22,996 bases of DNA, from the NCBI GenBank assembly GCA_013289195.1, contig JABDAI010000004.1, forward strand, positions 35,757 to 58,752, in the 5' to 3' direction. Below, piece after piece: positions 7,660 to 15,652 of this stretch. Every line of letters starts with the position of its first letter. Within the stretch, counting starts at the first letter, position 1. A model generated the notes under the pieces. The model had not been told where the DNA came from. It did no database searches and saw nothing but the letters and a program-made list of their open reading frames with translations. This DNA is from Verrucomicrobiota bacterium. Its GTDB lineage: Bacteria > Verrucomicrobiota > Verrucomicrobiae > Opitutales > CG1-02-43-26. Made by a program: the position numbers and the translations under genes.

Positions 7660-8640
7660 TTAAAGCAAATGCTCTACCATTGTCTTTTCTTCAGCAAGTT
7701 CTTTAACGGAGGCATCTATTTTTGATCGACTAAATTCATTCACTTCAAGACCTTGAACTACTTTCCATGTTTTGCCATCACTTTCAATAGGTAAAGATAC
7801 TATAAGTCCTGCTTGAGTACCGTAACTCCCATCGCTGCACACAGCAATGCTATGCCAATCCCCTTTTTCTGTAGGATTGATAATAGACTGCACACTGCCA
7901 ATGACAGCATTCGCCGCAGAGGCTGCAGATGAGGATCCCCGAGCTTTGATCACTGCTGCTCCTCTTTGCTGTACTTGCTTTATAAAAACTTCTTGCAACC
8001 ACTCTTTATCTTTAATGACGTCTGGCACAGATTTTCCTGCGATTTTTGCATTATAAAAATCCGGATATTGTGTTGCTGAATGATTTCCCCAAATGGTCAA
8101 GCAAGTGACTTCTTTTACAGGAACCTTGGCTTTAGCGGCCAATTGAGCCTTTGCGCGATTTTCATCCAAACGGGTCATAGCAAACCACCTATCTTTAGGA
8201 ATGGCTGGCGCAGCATTCATTGCAATTAAACAATTGGTATTACAAGGATTTCCCACAACTAGGATACGAATATCTTTAGCTGCATTTTTCTCTATCGCCT
8301 TGCCCTGTCCCACAAAGATCTTTCCATTGATCCCAAGTAAATCTTTGCGTTCCATTCCTTCCTTTCTTGGAAAACTTCCAATAAGTAATGCCCAATTAAC
8401 ATCTTTAAATCCTTCATCAACATCTGCAGTATACACAATATCGGTTAATAAAGGAAATGCACAGTCCTCCAATTCCATACCGACTCCTTTAAGCGCGTCC
8501 ATTGCCTGAGGAATTTCCATTAAATTCAAAGCAATAGGCTGATCAAGACCAAACATGGCTCCTGAAGCAATTCTAAAAATGAGTGCATAGGCTATTTGCC
8601 CTGCTGCTCCTGTAACGGCTACTTTAATTGGTTTTTTCAT
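7660..8640 (-). CDS. mdh: malate dehydrogenase (NAD-dependent)
   Basis: Encodes 326 residues, the usual length of the type 2 (cytosolic-like) malate dehydrogenases found in chlamydiae and many other bacteria. It interconverts malate and oxaloacetate in the TCA cycle. Visible features are the NAD-binding glycine motif GAAGQIAY (11-18), the mobile-loop substrate arginines R92 and R98 in [17 protein letters not shown] (130-136), TRLDENR with catalytic D159 and substrate-binding R162, and [12 protein letters not shown] with catalytic H187. No Shine-Dalgarno site is evident. It is the upstream member of a probable mdh-ligA unit. Confidence 0.96.
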   Translation of the reverse strand: MKKPIKVAVTGAAGQIAYALIFRIASGAMFGLDQPIALNLMEIPQAMDALKGVGMELEDCAFPLLTDIVYTADVDEGFKDVNWALLIGSFPRKEGMERKDLLGINGKIFVGQGKAIEKNAAKDIRILVVGNPCNTNCLIAMNAAPAIPKDRWFAMTRLDENRAKAQLAAKAKVPVKEVTCLTIWGNHSATQYPDFYNAKIAGKSVPDVIKDKEWLQEVFIKQVQQRGAAVIKARGSSSAASAANAVIGSVQSIINPTEKGDWHSIAVCSDGSYGTQAGLIVSLPIESDGKTWKVVQGLEVNEFSRSKIDASVKELAEEKTMVEHLL

Positions 8641-8749
8641 ATTCTAAATCATCATTTTGACTTTTTTGGCCTTTTCAATTAAAAAATGCAAGAAAGCAAC
8701 AATTTATAAAACCGTTTTTTAGATTTTGAGATTCTCTGGAGTAAATAGG

Positions 8750-8786
8750 AAATAAAGCATCTAAGCACTATGAAGATACTTTATTT
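8750..8786 (-). terminator. probable stem-loop after the membrane-protein gene
   Basis: AAATAAAGCATCT (8750-8762) pairs with AGATACTTTATTT (8774-8786), 13 bp with one mismatch, around an 11-nt loop. It lies 28 nt past the stop codon of the gene ending at 8815 and upstream of mdh, so it probably separates the two minus-strand units. The 3' arm itself is T-rich on the minus strand. Confidence 0.5.
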
Positions 8787-8814
8787 GCTAACTCGTTTTC
8801 CTTATTGTAGGATG

Positions 8815-9306
8815 CTAAGAGCTTATAAGATGCATAACATGAGACAATGCATAATATACGGCAACTGCAGAAAAAATATGCGGACTTATTAATACAGCTA
8901 AAATCACTAGCATTTTTGCCATTTCTATAGCCATTAATCCCATTAACACTCCTAACAACATTGTTGTAGCTAACATTAGTTCTAGTACAGGTATTACAAA
9001 TGATACTACTTCTACTGCACCTATATAAGAAAGTGCAAAAATTAATCCTCCTATAATTTCCGTGCATAATACTAGTTTATACGATAAATTAACAAGATCA
9101 GAAGGTGCTTGTTCAATTACATAGCTAACAATAGATTTTAATGAACTAGAAATTGCTGGCGAATAATATGCAGTTGCTCCAGCTGCAAGACCTATAGTCA
9201 TAAGTGCAGTTGCATGCGCAACAGTTTTATTAATGCTAATATTCTGGTTTGAAATTCTAATTTGATAATTATCATTTTTATTTATATCTTGTTTAATCAT
9301 ATTCAT
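8815..9306 (-). CDS. small multi-spanning membrane protein, unknown
   Basis: Encodes 163 residues that I do not recognise. A polar N-terminal stretch of about 28 residues rich in Asn, Lys and Ile is followed by an almost continuous hydrophobic region. Likely membrane segments are at about 29-49, 79-96, 98-127 (long, possibly a hairpin) and 130-152. There is no cleavable signal peptide. A short polar N-terminus followed by long bilobed hydrophobic stretches recalls chlamydial inclusion-membrane (Inc) proteins, but this is resemblance in shape only. Start alternatives are M1 (9306) and M3 (9300). A TTGACA lies 53 nt upstream on the same strand, and a stem-loop follows the gene, so it is probably a single-gene unit. 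Confidence 0.6.
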   Translation of the reverse strand: MNMIKQDINKNDNYQIRISNQNISINKTVAHATALMTIGLAAGATAYYSPAISSSLKSIVSYVIEQAPSDLVNLSYKLVLCTEIIGGLIFALSYIGAVEVVSFVIPVLELMLATTMLLGVLMGLMAIEMAKMLVILAVLISPHIFSAVAVYYALSHVMHLISS

Positions 9307-9335
9307 ATTATTTTAGTTTTATATTTTCAAGATCT

Positions 9336-9364
9336 ACAATGATTAAATTTTTTACACATGTCAA
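9336..9364 (-). promoter_or_regulatory. promoter-like element of the small membrane-protein gene
   Basis: On the minus strand TTGACA (9364-9359) is followed after 17 nt by CATTGT (9341-9336), three of six -10 matches, with the ATG at 9306. The -35 is exact; the -10 is weak. Confidence 0.35.
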
Positions 9365-9480
9365 TATAAAAATTTAAGTTTTCAATTGAAAAATACCCAA
9401 AAACCTAATTAAAGTACAGTTAATCTATTTTTCTCAAAGCCAAGACCTTCTGTGGTTTTTTTGTGTTTTATATTTTAGGA

Positions 9481-9508
9481 TTGACAATTTATAAATTAAA
9501 TTTAATAT
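9481..9508 (+). promoter_or_regulatory. predicted sigma70-type promoter of the solenoid-protein gene
   Basis: An exact TTGACA (9481-9486), a 16-nt spacer and TAATAT (9503-9508, four of six matches) place a transcription start near 9515, about 26 nt before the ATG at 9541. Confidence 0.5.
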
Positions 9509-9540
9509 TTTTTTAATTTAACAATTAAAAAGTAAAAATC

Positions 9541-10836
9541 ATGAATCCTAACCCAATAATAACAAAACCCTCAAATACCGAAAACCCAGTAGCAGATAAA
9601 AGGAAACAACCTATCGAATTAGGCAATCCTGAAGGGCAACATCGCCTAGTGCCATTTATTAAAACTGGCGCTAATACAGCTATTTTTAACCGCGAAACAG
9701 ATTCGATAGGTATTGAAATGCTTAGAATGCGATCCACAGAAAAAATCATGGATGGCTATAACAAGCATCAATCAATTGAAATCACTAATCTCAGCGATTT
9801 GGAATGCTTCCATAATTTAGTAAATGAAGGAAAAATTTATTTGGAACAAATTCAATGTCTTACAATAGTTAAAGCATTCATCCCCGCCTCTTCTGAAGAC
9901 AGCAAAAAGATAGTGGATAGTTTATTAAACTTCATAACTCAAAATGTAGGACAATTGAAGAATCTTAATGCACTTAAGGTTTTAATCCCCTATCAAGGTT
10001 TATTAACAATACCTACTTTTAACTTAAAATTGACTGCTCTAGAAATTGGTGAGGTTCACGGCGCGTTAATTATCAAACCACAAGCAAGTCTTAAAGATAT
10101 AACGATTGAACAAGCACACGCAGGATTAAGGCTTGAAAAACAGCCAGAGCTTGAGGAACTTTCTATTCACGTCTTAATGGGTATGGAATATATAGGTTCA
10201 GGAATTGAAATTCAACCAAAACTTAAGAGCATTCAAATCAACGTCTGTAGTTCAGATCTATCTCTTGAAAACCAACTAAGTCTTGAAAAAATTGAGATCA
10301 AAAAAGCTTGGGGAATCGTATCAATGACTAAAGACCAAAAGGCTCTCTTAAATCTTCCTACTCCTTACAATCCTTGTGTAGGTAGTGGCATGATAATGAT
10401 AACAAAGTCCGACATAGAACTTGCAGCACCTGTTCCACTCAATCGTTTATTCACTCTAAATCATATTAGTAATGTTGTTGGGATTAATAAATACGGTTAT
10501 ATAGCAGCAGCATTATTTGAGGTCATTCGTTCAACTACTTTGGTGAATTATGCACTTCAATTAATTTCAAACTATAGTTATTTGTTAACTCATCCTGCTA
10601 TCCAACAGCAATATGCGTTATTATGTCAACTCAGTACAGAGCTTTCACAGTTGTACCCTACAGCAACTGCTTTGGTAACTGATTATCTATATAATATTAC
10701 AGCTTTAATTCAATCCTCATTCAACAATCCAACAATTTTCTATTTAACATTAGGCTTAATATGTTTATATAAAATTGTGGCAGAAATGCAAAGGATATAT
10801 TCTATTGAGAAAAACATGATGTTCTTCTACGAATAA
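9541..10836 (+). CDS. solenoid-repeat protein with C-terminal membrane segment, unknown
   Basis: Encodes 431 residues with no recognised family and no signal peptide. The N-terminal 60 residues are polar and Pro/Asn-rich. Residues 160-265 contain five degenerate repeats of 20-24 residues (about 160-181, 182-201, 202-225, 226-245, 246-265). Each follows the pattern L-x-x-[IL]-x-I, a variable turn often with Gly, then a second short hydrophobic strand and [KNQ]-Q or [KNQ]-P. This suggests a leucine-rich-repeat-like or beta-solenoid fold, often used for protein binding. The C-terminal half is hydrophobic and helical, with a clear membrane segment at about 396-413. Its own promoter-like element and a terminator flank it, so it is monocistronic. 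A membrane-anchored binding protein or effector is a reasonable guess, not a demonstrated role. Confidence 0.6.
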   Translation: MNPNPIITKPSNTENPVADKRKQPIELGNPEGQHRLVPFIKTGANTAIFNRETDSIGIEMLRMRSTEKIMDGYNKHQSIEITNLSDLECFHNLVNEGKIYLEQIQCLTIVKAFIPASSEDSKKIVDSLLNFITQNVGQLKNLNALKVLIPYQGLLTIPTFNLKLTALEIGEVHGALIIKPQASLKDITIEQAHAGLRLEKQPELEELSIHVLMGMEYIGSGIEIQPKLKSIQINVCSSDLSLENQLSLEKIEIKKAWGIVSMTKDQKALLNLPTPYNPCVGSGMIMITKSDIELAAPVPLNRLFTLNHISNVVGINKYGYIAAALFEVIRSTTLVNYALQLISNYSYLLTHPAIQQQYALLCQLSTELSQLYPTATALVTDYLYNITALIQSSFNNPTIFYLTLGLICLYKIVAEMQRIYSIEKNMMFFYE

Positions 10837-10866
10837 TATCATTAAGATAATACTAAATATTAAGAT

Positions 10867-10899
10867 AATTGCATCTATGCTCAATAGGTGCAATTTTTT
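10867..10899 (+). terminator. rho-independent terminator after the solenoid-protein gene
   Basis: AATTGCATCTA (10867-10877) pairs with TAGGTGCAATT (10885-10895), 11 bp with one U-G wobble, around a 7-nt loop. A run of six T (10894-10899) follows directly. It is oriented for the + strand gene ending at 10836 and lies just before the end of the convergent oxoacid dehydrogenase gene. Confidence 0.8.
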
Positions 10900-10907
10900 A
10901 TTATAAC

Positions 10908-13907
10908 TCAATCTTTTAAAATAGATTCATCAAAATTTTCAATATTATCCTTAATCTGCTTTAAGAAACGTCCTGCACCGGCACCGTTAGCCCAACGATG
11001 GTCAAAGGAAAAATTCAAGGCAACGACTTCCTTGACTGTCCCATTCTCCGAGGTCTCGTAATAAGGTTCGCCTAAAAAGAGCGTTGCAAGAGCAGGTGGC
11101 ACTACAATTGGATTTCCAGTACGAATTTTCAAAGGTCCCATGCTTGTCAAAAGTAAGGATGTTCTCGCCTTGGATTGCGATATCCCTTCTTTAACTTTAT
11201 TTAATCCTTCTCTATAGGCTTTAACAAATTCAGTCCATTTTAAAGTATTCGCTTTTGGAATTACGGCCGTCTCAAGTTCATCATTATCTAAAGCTACCGC
11301 AAAACCGATATCGAAATCTTGTTGTGGATCAGTAACTTGTCCATTTTGCAGTAACCTCCTGAATGCAGGAAACTCATTCATTGCTCGTACAACCGCCCAG
11401 GCTACTAAGGTTGTATAGGAAAAAGCTCCACTTTTTGATCTACCACGAACATGAGACCAAGCCTTACGTAATCCTTCCCATTCGGCCACAACTCCAAGTG
11501 AAGCCGGTAACACCCCACTGAGCTGTTTAATGATCTCTGAGGAAAGGGCCCCTTTTTCGGTAATATGCCCATCATCCGATTTCTTTATTCCTTCTCCATG
11601 GAATGCACTCTCTTGATTGACTTCGCCTGTTATTATAATTTCGGCAATTTCTTGGCCAACTTGGATAATGTCTTCTTCTTTTACTAGCCACTTTCCAATG
11701 ACCCCTTCAACAGAAGATTCCACTGGAAATATTGCTTTATCTGTTTCTACTTCACATAATGGATCATCTTCAGAAACTTTCTCTCCCTCCTTTTTGAAAA
11801 TCTCTATCATTCGAGCTTCCCGCAAACCTTCACCCAGATTAGGGAGTTTAATAACTTTAATACCCTTCTGCCCAAAGCCTGCCATTTGAATATCCTTCAA
11901 TTCATTAGGCATTTCAGATGCCGCGATAGGTGTTCGTGCACTCGAAACTGCTAACGTTTTGTTTATTGCTTTTATGACTCTTTCTACATCAGGTAATGCC
12001 GAATATTCCATAACAGGGTTAAACCCAACGTGTACATTCCCTTTACTCACTAAAACAGGAGGAGCAATCATCGAATTCCAAATCACATGGTCTTCCATCA
12101 AGGTGGTTATGATCATTTGTCCAACACTACAATTTAAAGTATCTTCCTGGACAATAACCAACCTTCGCGTCTTAGCTACCGAATGAACAATTGTTTCTTT
12201 ATCCCATGGCACAATCGATCGTAAATCAATAAATTCGATACCGGCACCATTGTCTAATTTATTCAGTGCATTTTCAACAACTTCTGTGCAATTACCCCAT
12301 GCGACAACCGTCAAATCATTCCCTTCGTGACGGACAACAGCTTTCCCAATAGGTATGGGCCCTAGTCTTAAAGGCAATTCTTTGGGAGCCCAAAGTAAAT
12401 GCTTTGGAATCAAAAATAATACAGGGTCTTCGGATGCTAAGGCACTTAAAAGCAGTCCGGCCGCATCTTCAGGAGTACTCGGCATTACAATAATTAAACC
12501 TGGAAAATGAGCAAATGCTGATTCGTTAGATTGGCTATGCCAAATAGCGCCTCCAGGAAGATACCCCCCACAGGGAGCATAAATAATTGCAGGACAGATC
12601 CAGTCCCCATTGCTACGCCAACGCAAAAGAGCAATGTTATTCAATAATTGATTTAATGCGGGACCAATAAAATCAACGAACTGAATTTCAAAAATTGGCC
12701 TTTTGCCATAAGAAGCTAACCCGCAAGCTATACCGAGAATAGTGGATTCAGCTAATGGGGAATTGACAACCCTTCCTGGAAATTCAGTAGACAAACCTTT
12801 TGTCAGTTTAAATACCCCTCCAAGTGGATCTTCAATATCCTCACCAAAAAAGTAAACATCTTTATTGGTTTTTAAAGCATCATGGAAAGTAAAATTAATG
12901 GCATCTGCCATTCGATATTTCTCTCCCGGAGTGAGAGTCGGAGCTTTACCAATTTCAATTGTCCCAAGAACATTCTTTTTTTCATCACCAGGCTGCGGAT
13001 CCGCTGCACTTTCTGCCTTGATGTAGGCATCTCTTACTGCAATTTCTATTTCTTGTTCTATATTATTGATTTCCTCTTGTGATAAAACCTTTTCTATAAG
13101 TAAGTCATTTTTAAATCGGTTAACCGCATCGCGCAAACCCATTTTCGTTATCTCTTCTTCGGAACGGTAATTTCGCTGATCGTCTGCGCTTGAATGGCTA
13201 GAAAGACGTTCTACTCTACACCAAATAAAAGCGGGTCCTTTACCACTTCTGACATTTAAAAAAGCTTTTTTCGATTTTTCGTATACTTCCTGAGGATTAC
13301 TTCCATCTACAATGATCCATTCAGACTCATTGAGTTCCTTTAAAGCCAGTGCATTCATCCTATCGGTTTTCGTACTAATTGCAAAACCATTATCTTCCAC
13401 TACAAATACGACTGGTAAAGTATGTTCTTTAGCAAAACAAATAGCTTCAAAAAAATCTCCTTGTCGCGATCCCCCCTCCCCTACTGTTGCAACAACAAGA
13501 TTACCTCGTTTACCATCCAATTTCAATCCCCACGCTACCCCACATGCTGGCAACCAATGTGAAGCTATGGGTGAAAGGTGGCTCCATATATTCAATCTAC
13601 GGTTACTATAATGGGCCGGGAGCTGACGGCCTCCACTTGAAGATTCCTTCTTTGCATAAAATGTAAGAGCTAAGTCGTAACTGGATAACCCTCTTGATAA
13701 AACTAAAGCTCTATCTCTATAGAATGGGAAACAATAATCTCCCTCTTCCATCAGCAGACCTAAAGCTCCAATACCCTCATGCCCCATACCGGAAACATGA
13801 AACCAACCTTTTCCTTGGCGAATCATTCGCTGCTCACGCAAATCGCCAGATCGGCTAGTTAACATTAATTTTAATAAACGAATCTTTTCTTCGTTAGAGG
13901 GTCCCAT
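10908..13907 (-). CDS. 2-oxoacid dehydrogenase four-part fusion: E1alpha-E1beta-lipoyl-E2 acyltransferase
   Basis: Encodes 999 residues that join parts usually split over two to four genes. E1alpha (about 1-310) has the thiamine diphosphate motif from GEG (143-145) through QGDF to EDN (171-173), and a phosphorylation-loop-like RLSSHSSADD (234-243). E1beta spans about 325-655, with FFGEDI (353-358) and HSQSNE (457-462). A lipoyl domain (about 682-763) carries CEVETDKA with K724 as the lipoylated lysine. The E2 catalytic domain (about 785-995) ends in DHRWANG: H970 is present, but the Asp of the usual HxxxDG is Asn (N974). No E3-binding domain is visible in the short linker. The complex would oxidatively decarboxylate pyruvate or a branched-chain 2-oxoacid to acyl-CoA. 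E1beta resemblance favours the branched-chain/pyruvate group, but the substrate cannot be fixed from sequence alone. Chlamydiae have an E1alpha-E1beta fusion; the added E2 part is notable. Confidence 0.92.
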   Translation of the reverse strand: MGPSNEEKIRLLKLMLTSRSGDLREQRMIRQGKGWFHVSGMGHEGIGALGLLMEEGDYCFPFYRDRALVLSRGLSSYDLALTFYAKKESSSGGRQLPAHYSNRRLNIWSHLSPIASHWLPACGVAWGLKLDGKRGNLVVATVGEGGSRQGDFFEAICFAKEHTLPVVFVVEDNGFAISTKTDRMNALALKELNESEWIIVDGSNPQEVYEKSKKAFLNVRSGKGPAFIWCRVERLSSHSSADDQRNYRSEEEITKMGLRDAVNRFKNDLLIEKVLSQEEINNIEQEIEIAVRDAYIKAESAADPQPGDEKKNVLGTIEIGKAPTLTPGEKYRMADAINFTFHDALKTNKDVYFFGEDIEDPLGGVFKLTKGLSTEFPGRVVNSPLAESTILGIACGLASYGKRPIFEIQFVDFIGPALNQLLNNIALLRWRSNGDWICPAIIYAPCGGYLPGGAIWHSQSNESAFAHFPGLIIVMPSTPEDAAGLLLSALASEDPVLFLIPKHLLWAPKELPLRLGPIPIGKAVVRHEGNDLTVVAWGNCTEVVENALNKLDNGAGIEFIDLRSIVPWDKETIVHSVAKTRRLVIVQEDTLNCSVGQMIITTLMEDHVIWNSMIAPPVLVSKGNVHVGFNPVMEYSALPDVERVIKAINKTLAVSSARTPIAASEMPNELKDIQMAGFGQKGIKVIKLPNLGEGLREARMIEIFKKEGEKVSEDDPLCEVETDKAIFPVESSVEGVIGKWLVKEEDIIQVGQEIAEIIITGEVNQESAFHGEGIKKSDDGHITEKGALSSEIIKQLSGVLPASLGVVAEWEGLRKAWSHVRGRSKSGAFSYTTLVAWAVVRAMNEFPAFRRLLQNGQVTDPQQDFDIGFAVALDNDELETAVIPKANTLKWTEFVKAYREGLNKVKEGISQSKARTSLLLTSMGPLKIRTGNPIVVPPALATLFLGEPYYETSENGTVKEVVALNFSFDHRWANGAGAGRFLKQIKDNIENFDESILKD

Positions 13908-13969
13908 AGTTTTAATATTTTAAATTTCTGACCTGATGATCAAACAGTTGAATTATGAATGTTATCATT

Positions 13970-14021
13970 GAAGATTGAGAAGGGTTCATCAAGACAGGTT
14001 TATTTGAAATAGTCAATCTTC
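13970..14021. repeat. 9-bp inverted repeat in divergent promoter region
   Basis: GAAGATTGA (13970-13978) and TCAATCTTC (14013-14021) are exact inverted copies 34 nt apart, in the 181-bp gap between the divergent oxoacid dehydrogenase and M32 carboxypeptidase genes. It could be an operator or chance. No clear promoter hexamers were identified around it. Confidence 0.3.
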
Positions 14022-14088
14022 TTATCCGAAACAGAAGCGTTTAAAAAATTTTCTCGAAAAAACTTTAGTTTTCAATTTTATTTTTAAT

Positions 14089-15597
14089 ATGACTATTAAT
14101 TCCACGCATCCAAGCTATGATTCTCTCGTTAATCATCTAAAAGAAGCTTTTTCTCTGAAAAGCTCTCTGAGTCTTCTTCAATGGGATGCACAAGTCAATT
14201 TGCCCCCCAGTTCTGGTGATATTCGCGCTCTGCAATTGGCAGCTCTTTCTGAAGTGCTTCATCATAAACTAACAGATCCTAAAATTGGAAAATGGCTCGA
14301 TCAATTAGAATCCAATCAAGAAAGTCTTTCCTTTGAACAATCTGTCGTCATAAAAGAAACACGAAAAACTTACGAACATGACATCAAACTTTCTCCAGAA
14401 TTTGTCGCCAAAAAAGCAGCAGCTCAAAGTTATTCCTATCTAGCTTGGGTTGAAGCACGAAAAAATTCTGACTTCAAGTCCTTCATTCCCCACCTAACAA
14501 AACAATTGGATTTTGCACTCGAAGAAGCCAATATTGTTAAATCTCATACAAATCCTTACGATTACTGTATCGATCAATATGATCCCCATTTAAATGTAGC
14601 ATTTATTGAAAAACATTTTTCTGAGCTTAAAAAAGAACTGATTCCGCTACTTGTAAAAATCATCAATTCACCTATTAAACCCGATCACACGATCCTAAAA
14701 GGTTTTCCTATAAAAAATCAAGAAACCTTTGTTTATGAAGTTACTAAAAAACTTGGATTTGACTATGACCGCGGTCGCCTAGATCGTTCCGTACATCCAT
14801 TTTGCAGTGGAAATGCCTTAGATCTTCGCATGACTACCCGATATAACGAAAATCTACCTCTTGATTCACTATTTAGCTCCATTCATGAAACAGGTCATGG
14901 TCTTTATGAGCAAGGTCTCCCAAAAGAACATCTGGGTACTCCCCTTTCAGAAGCTGTTGGCATGGCAGTTCATGAATCCCAAAGCAGATTTTGGGAAAAT
15001 CAAATAGGCCGGTCTCGCGCCTTTTGGCATTATTGGGAACCGCGATATAGGGAATTATTTAACGATCAACTTAAAAATATTGATAGCGATTTACTTTATC
15101 TAACTGTTAATACTGTTGGACGGAATCCTATCCGCGTCGATTCCGATGAACTTACCTATAATCTTCATATTATCCTCCGCTTTGAACTCGAAAAACAACT
15201 CTTCGATGGATCTTTGAAAATAACCGATCTCCCAGATAAATGGAATGCCTTATCCGAAGAAATCCTCGGGCTAACCCCCAAAAATGACAAAGAAGGCGTC
15301 CTTCAAGATATGCATTGGTCCACAGGCGATTTTGGATATTTCCCAAGCTACTGCCTAGGCAATATGATAGCTGCCCAACTCTGGTTTACTATGATTAAAC
15401 ACTTACCTTCCCTGGAAGACAATATTTCTCAAGGAAACTTCTCCCCACTACTCCAATGGTTACGCACAAATGTTCACCAATATGGAAAACAATATAACAC
15501 CCGGGATTTGGTTCAAAAAATTACAGCAGAACCCTTACACTCCAAATATCTAATCAAATATCTTTCGGACAAATATCTTCCACTTTATTTTAAATAA
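14089..15597 (+). CDS. M32-family metallocarboxypeptidase (carboxypeptidase Taq)
   Basis: Encodes 502 residues, the normal length for the Zn-dependent M32 carboxypeptidases, which remove C-terminal residues from peptides in the cytoplasm. All signature motifs are present: the DxRxT-type motif DLRMTTR (245-251), HETGH (266-270) with zinc-binding H266 and H270 and catalytic E267, HESQSRFWE (295-303) giving the third zinc ligand, and GVLQDMHWS (403-411) followed by GDFGYFPSYCLGN. The N-terminal LLQWDAQVNLPP is also typical. There is no signal peptide. It is likely to recycle host-derived or internal peptides. It is divergent from the oxoacid dehydrogenase gene and 55 bp upstream of a repeat protein that has its own promoter-like element. 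Confidence 0.95.
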   Translation: MTINSTHPSYDSLVNHLKEAFSLKSSLSLLQWDAQVNLPPSSGDIRALQLAALSEVLHHKLTDPKIGKWLDQLESNQESLSFEQSVVIKETRKTYEHDIKLSPEFVAKKAAAQSYSYLAWVEARKNSDFKSFIPHLTKQLDFALEEANIVKSHTNPYDYCIDQYDPHLNVAFIEKHFSELKKELIPLLVKIINSPIKPDHTILKGFPIKNQETFVYEVTKKLGFDYDRGRLDRSVHPFCSGNALDLRMTTRYNENLPLDSLFSSIHETGHGLYEQGLPKEHLGTPLSEAVGMAVHESQSRFWENQIGRSRAFWHYWEPRYRELFNDQLKNIDSDLLYLTVNTVGRNPIRVDSDELTYNLHIILRFELEKQLFDGSLKITDLPDKWNALSEEILGLTPKNDKEGVLQDMHWSTGDFGYFPSYCLGNMIAAQLWFTMIKHLPSLEDNISQGNFSPLLQWLRTNVHQYGKQYNTRDLVQKITAEPLHSKYLIKYLSDKYLPLYFK

Positions 15598-15616
15598 AAT
15601 ATTTTTATTTATTTGT

Positions 15617-15646
15617 TTGACAAAAATCCTAATTTCGATTTAATGT
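15617..15646 (+). promoter_or_regulatory. predicted promoter of the Ser-Pro repeat gene
   Basis: TTGACA (15617-15622), an 18-nt spacer and TAATGT (15641-15646). Transcription would begin at or just before the ATG at 15653, which would make the mRNA nearly leaderless unless a later Met (15659) is used. Confidence 0.4.
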
Positions 15647-15652
15647 TTTAAA

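Noticed and set aside
8768..9067. 99-codon minus-strand frame overlapping the small membrane protein
   Set aside because: It is the alternative frame of the same strand, rich in Cys, Tyr and Ser, while the other frame encodes coherent membrane segments and has the promoter-like TTGACA at a proper distance.
13312..13611. 99-codon plus-strand frame within the oxoacid dehydrogenase gene
   Set aside because: It is antisense to the thiamine-binding region of E1alpha, which is certain by motif.
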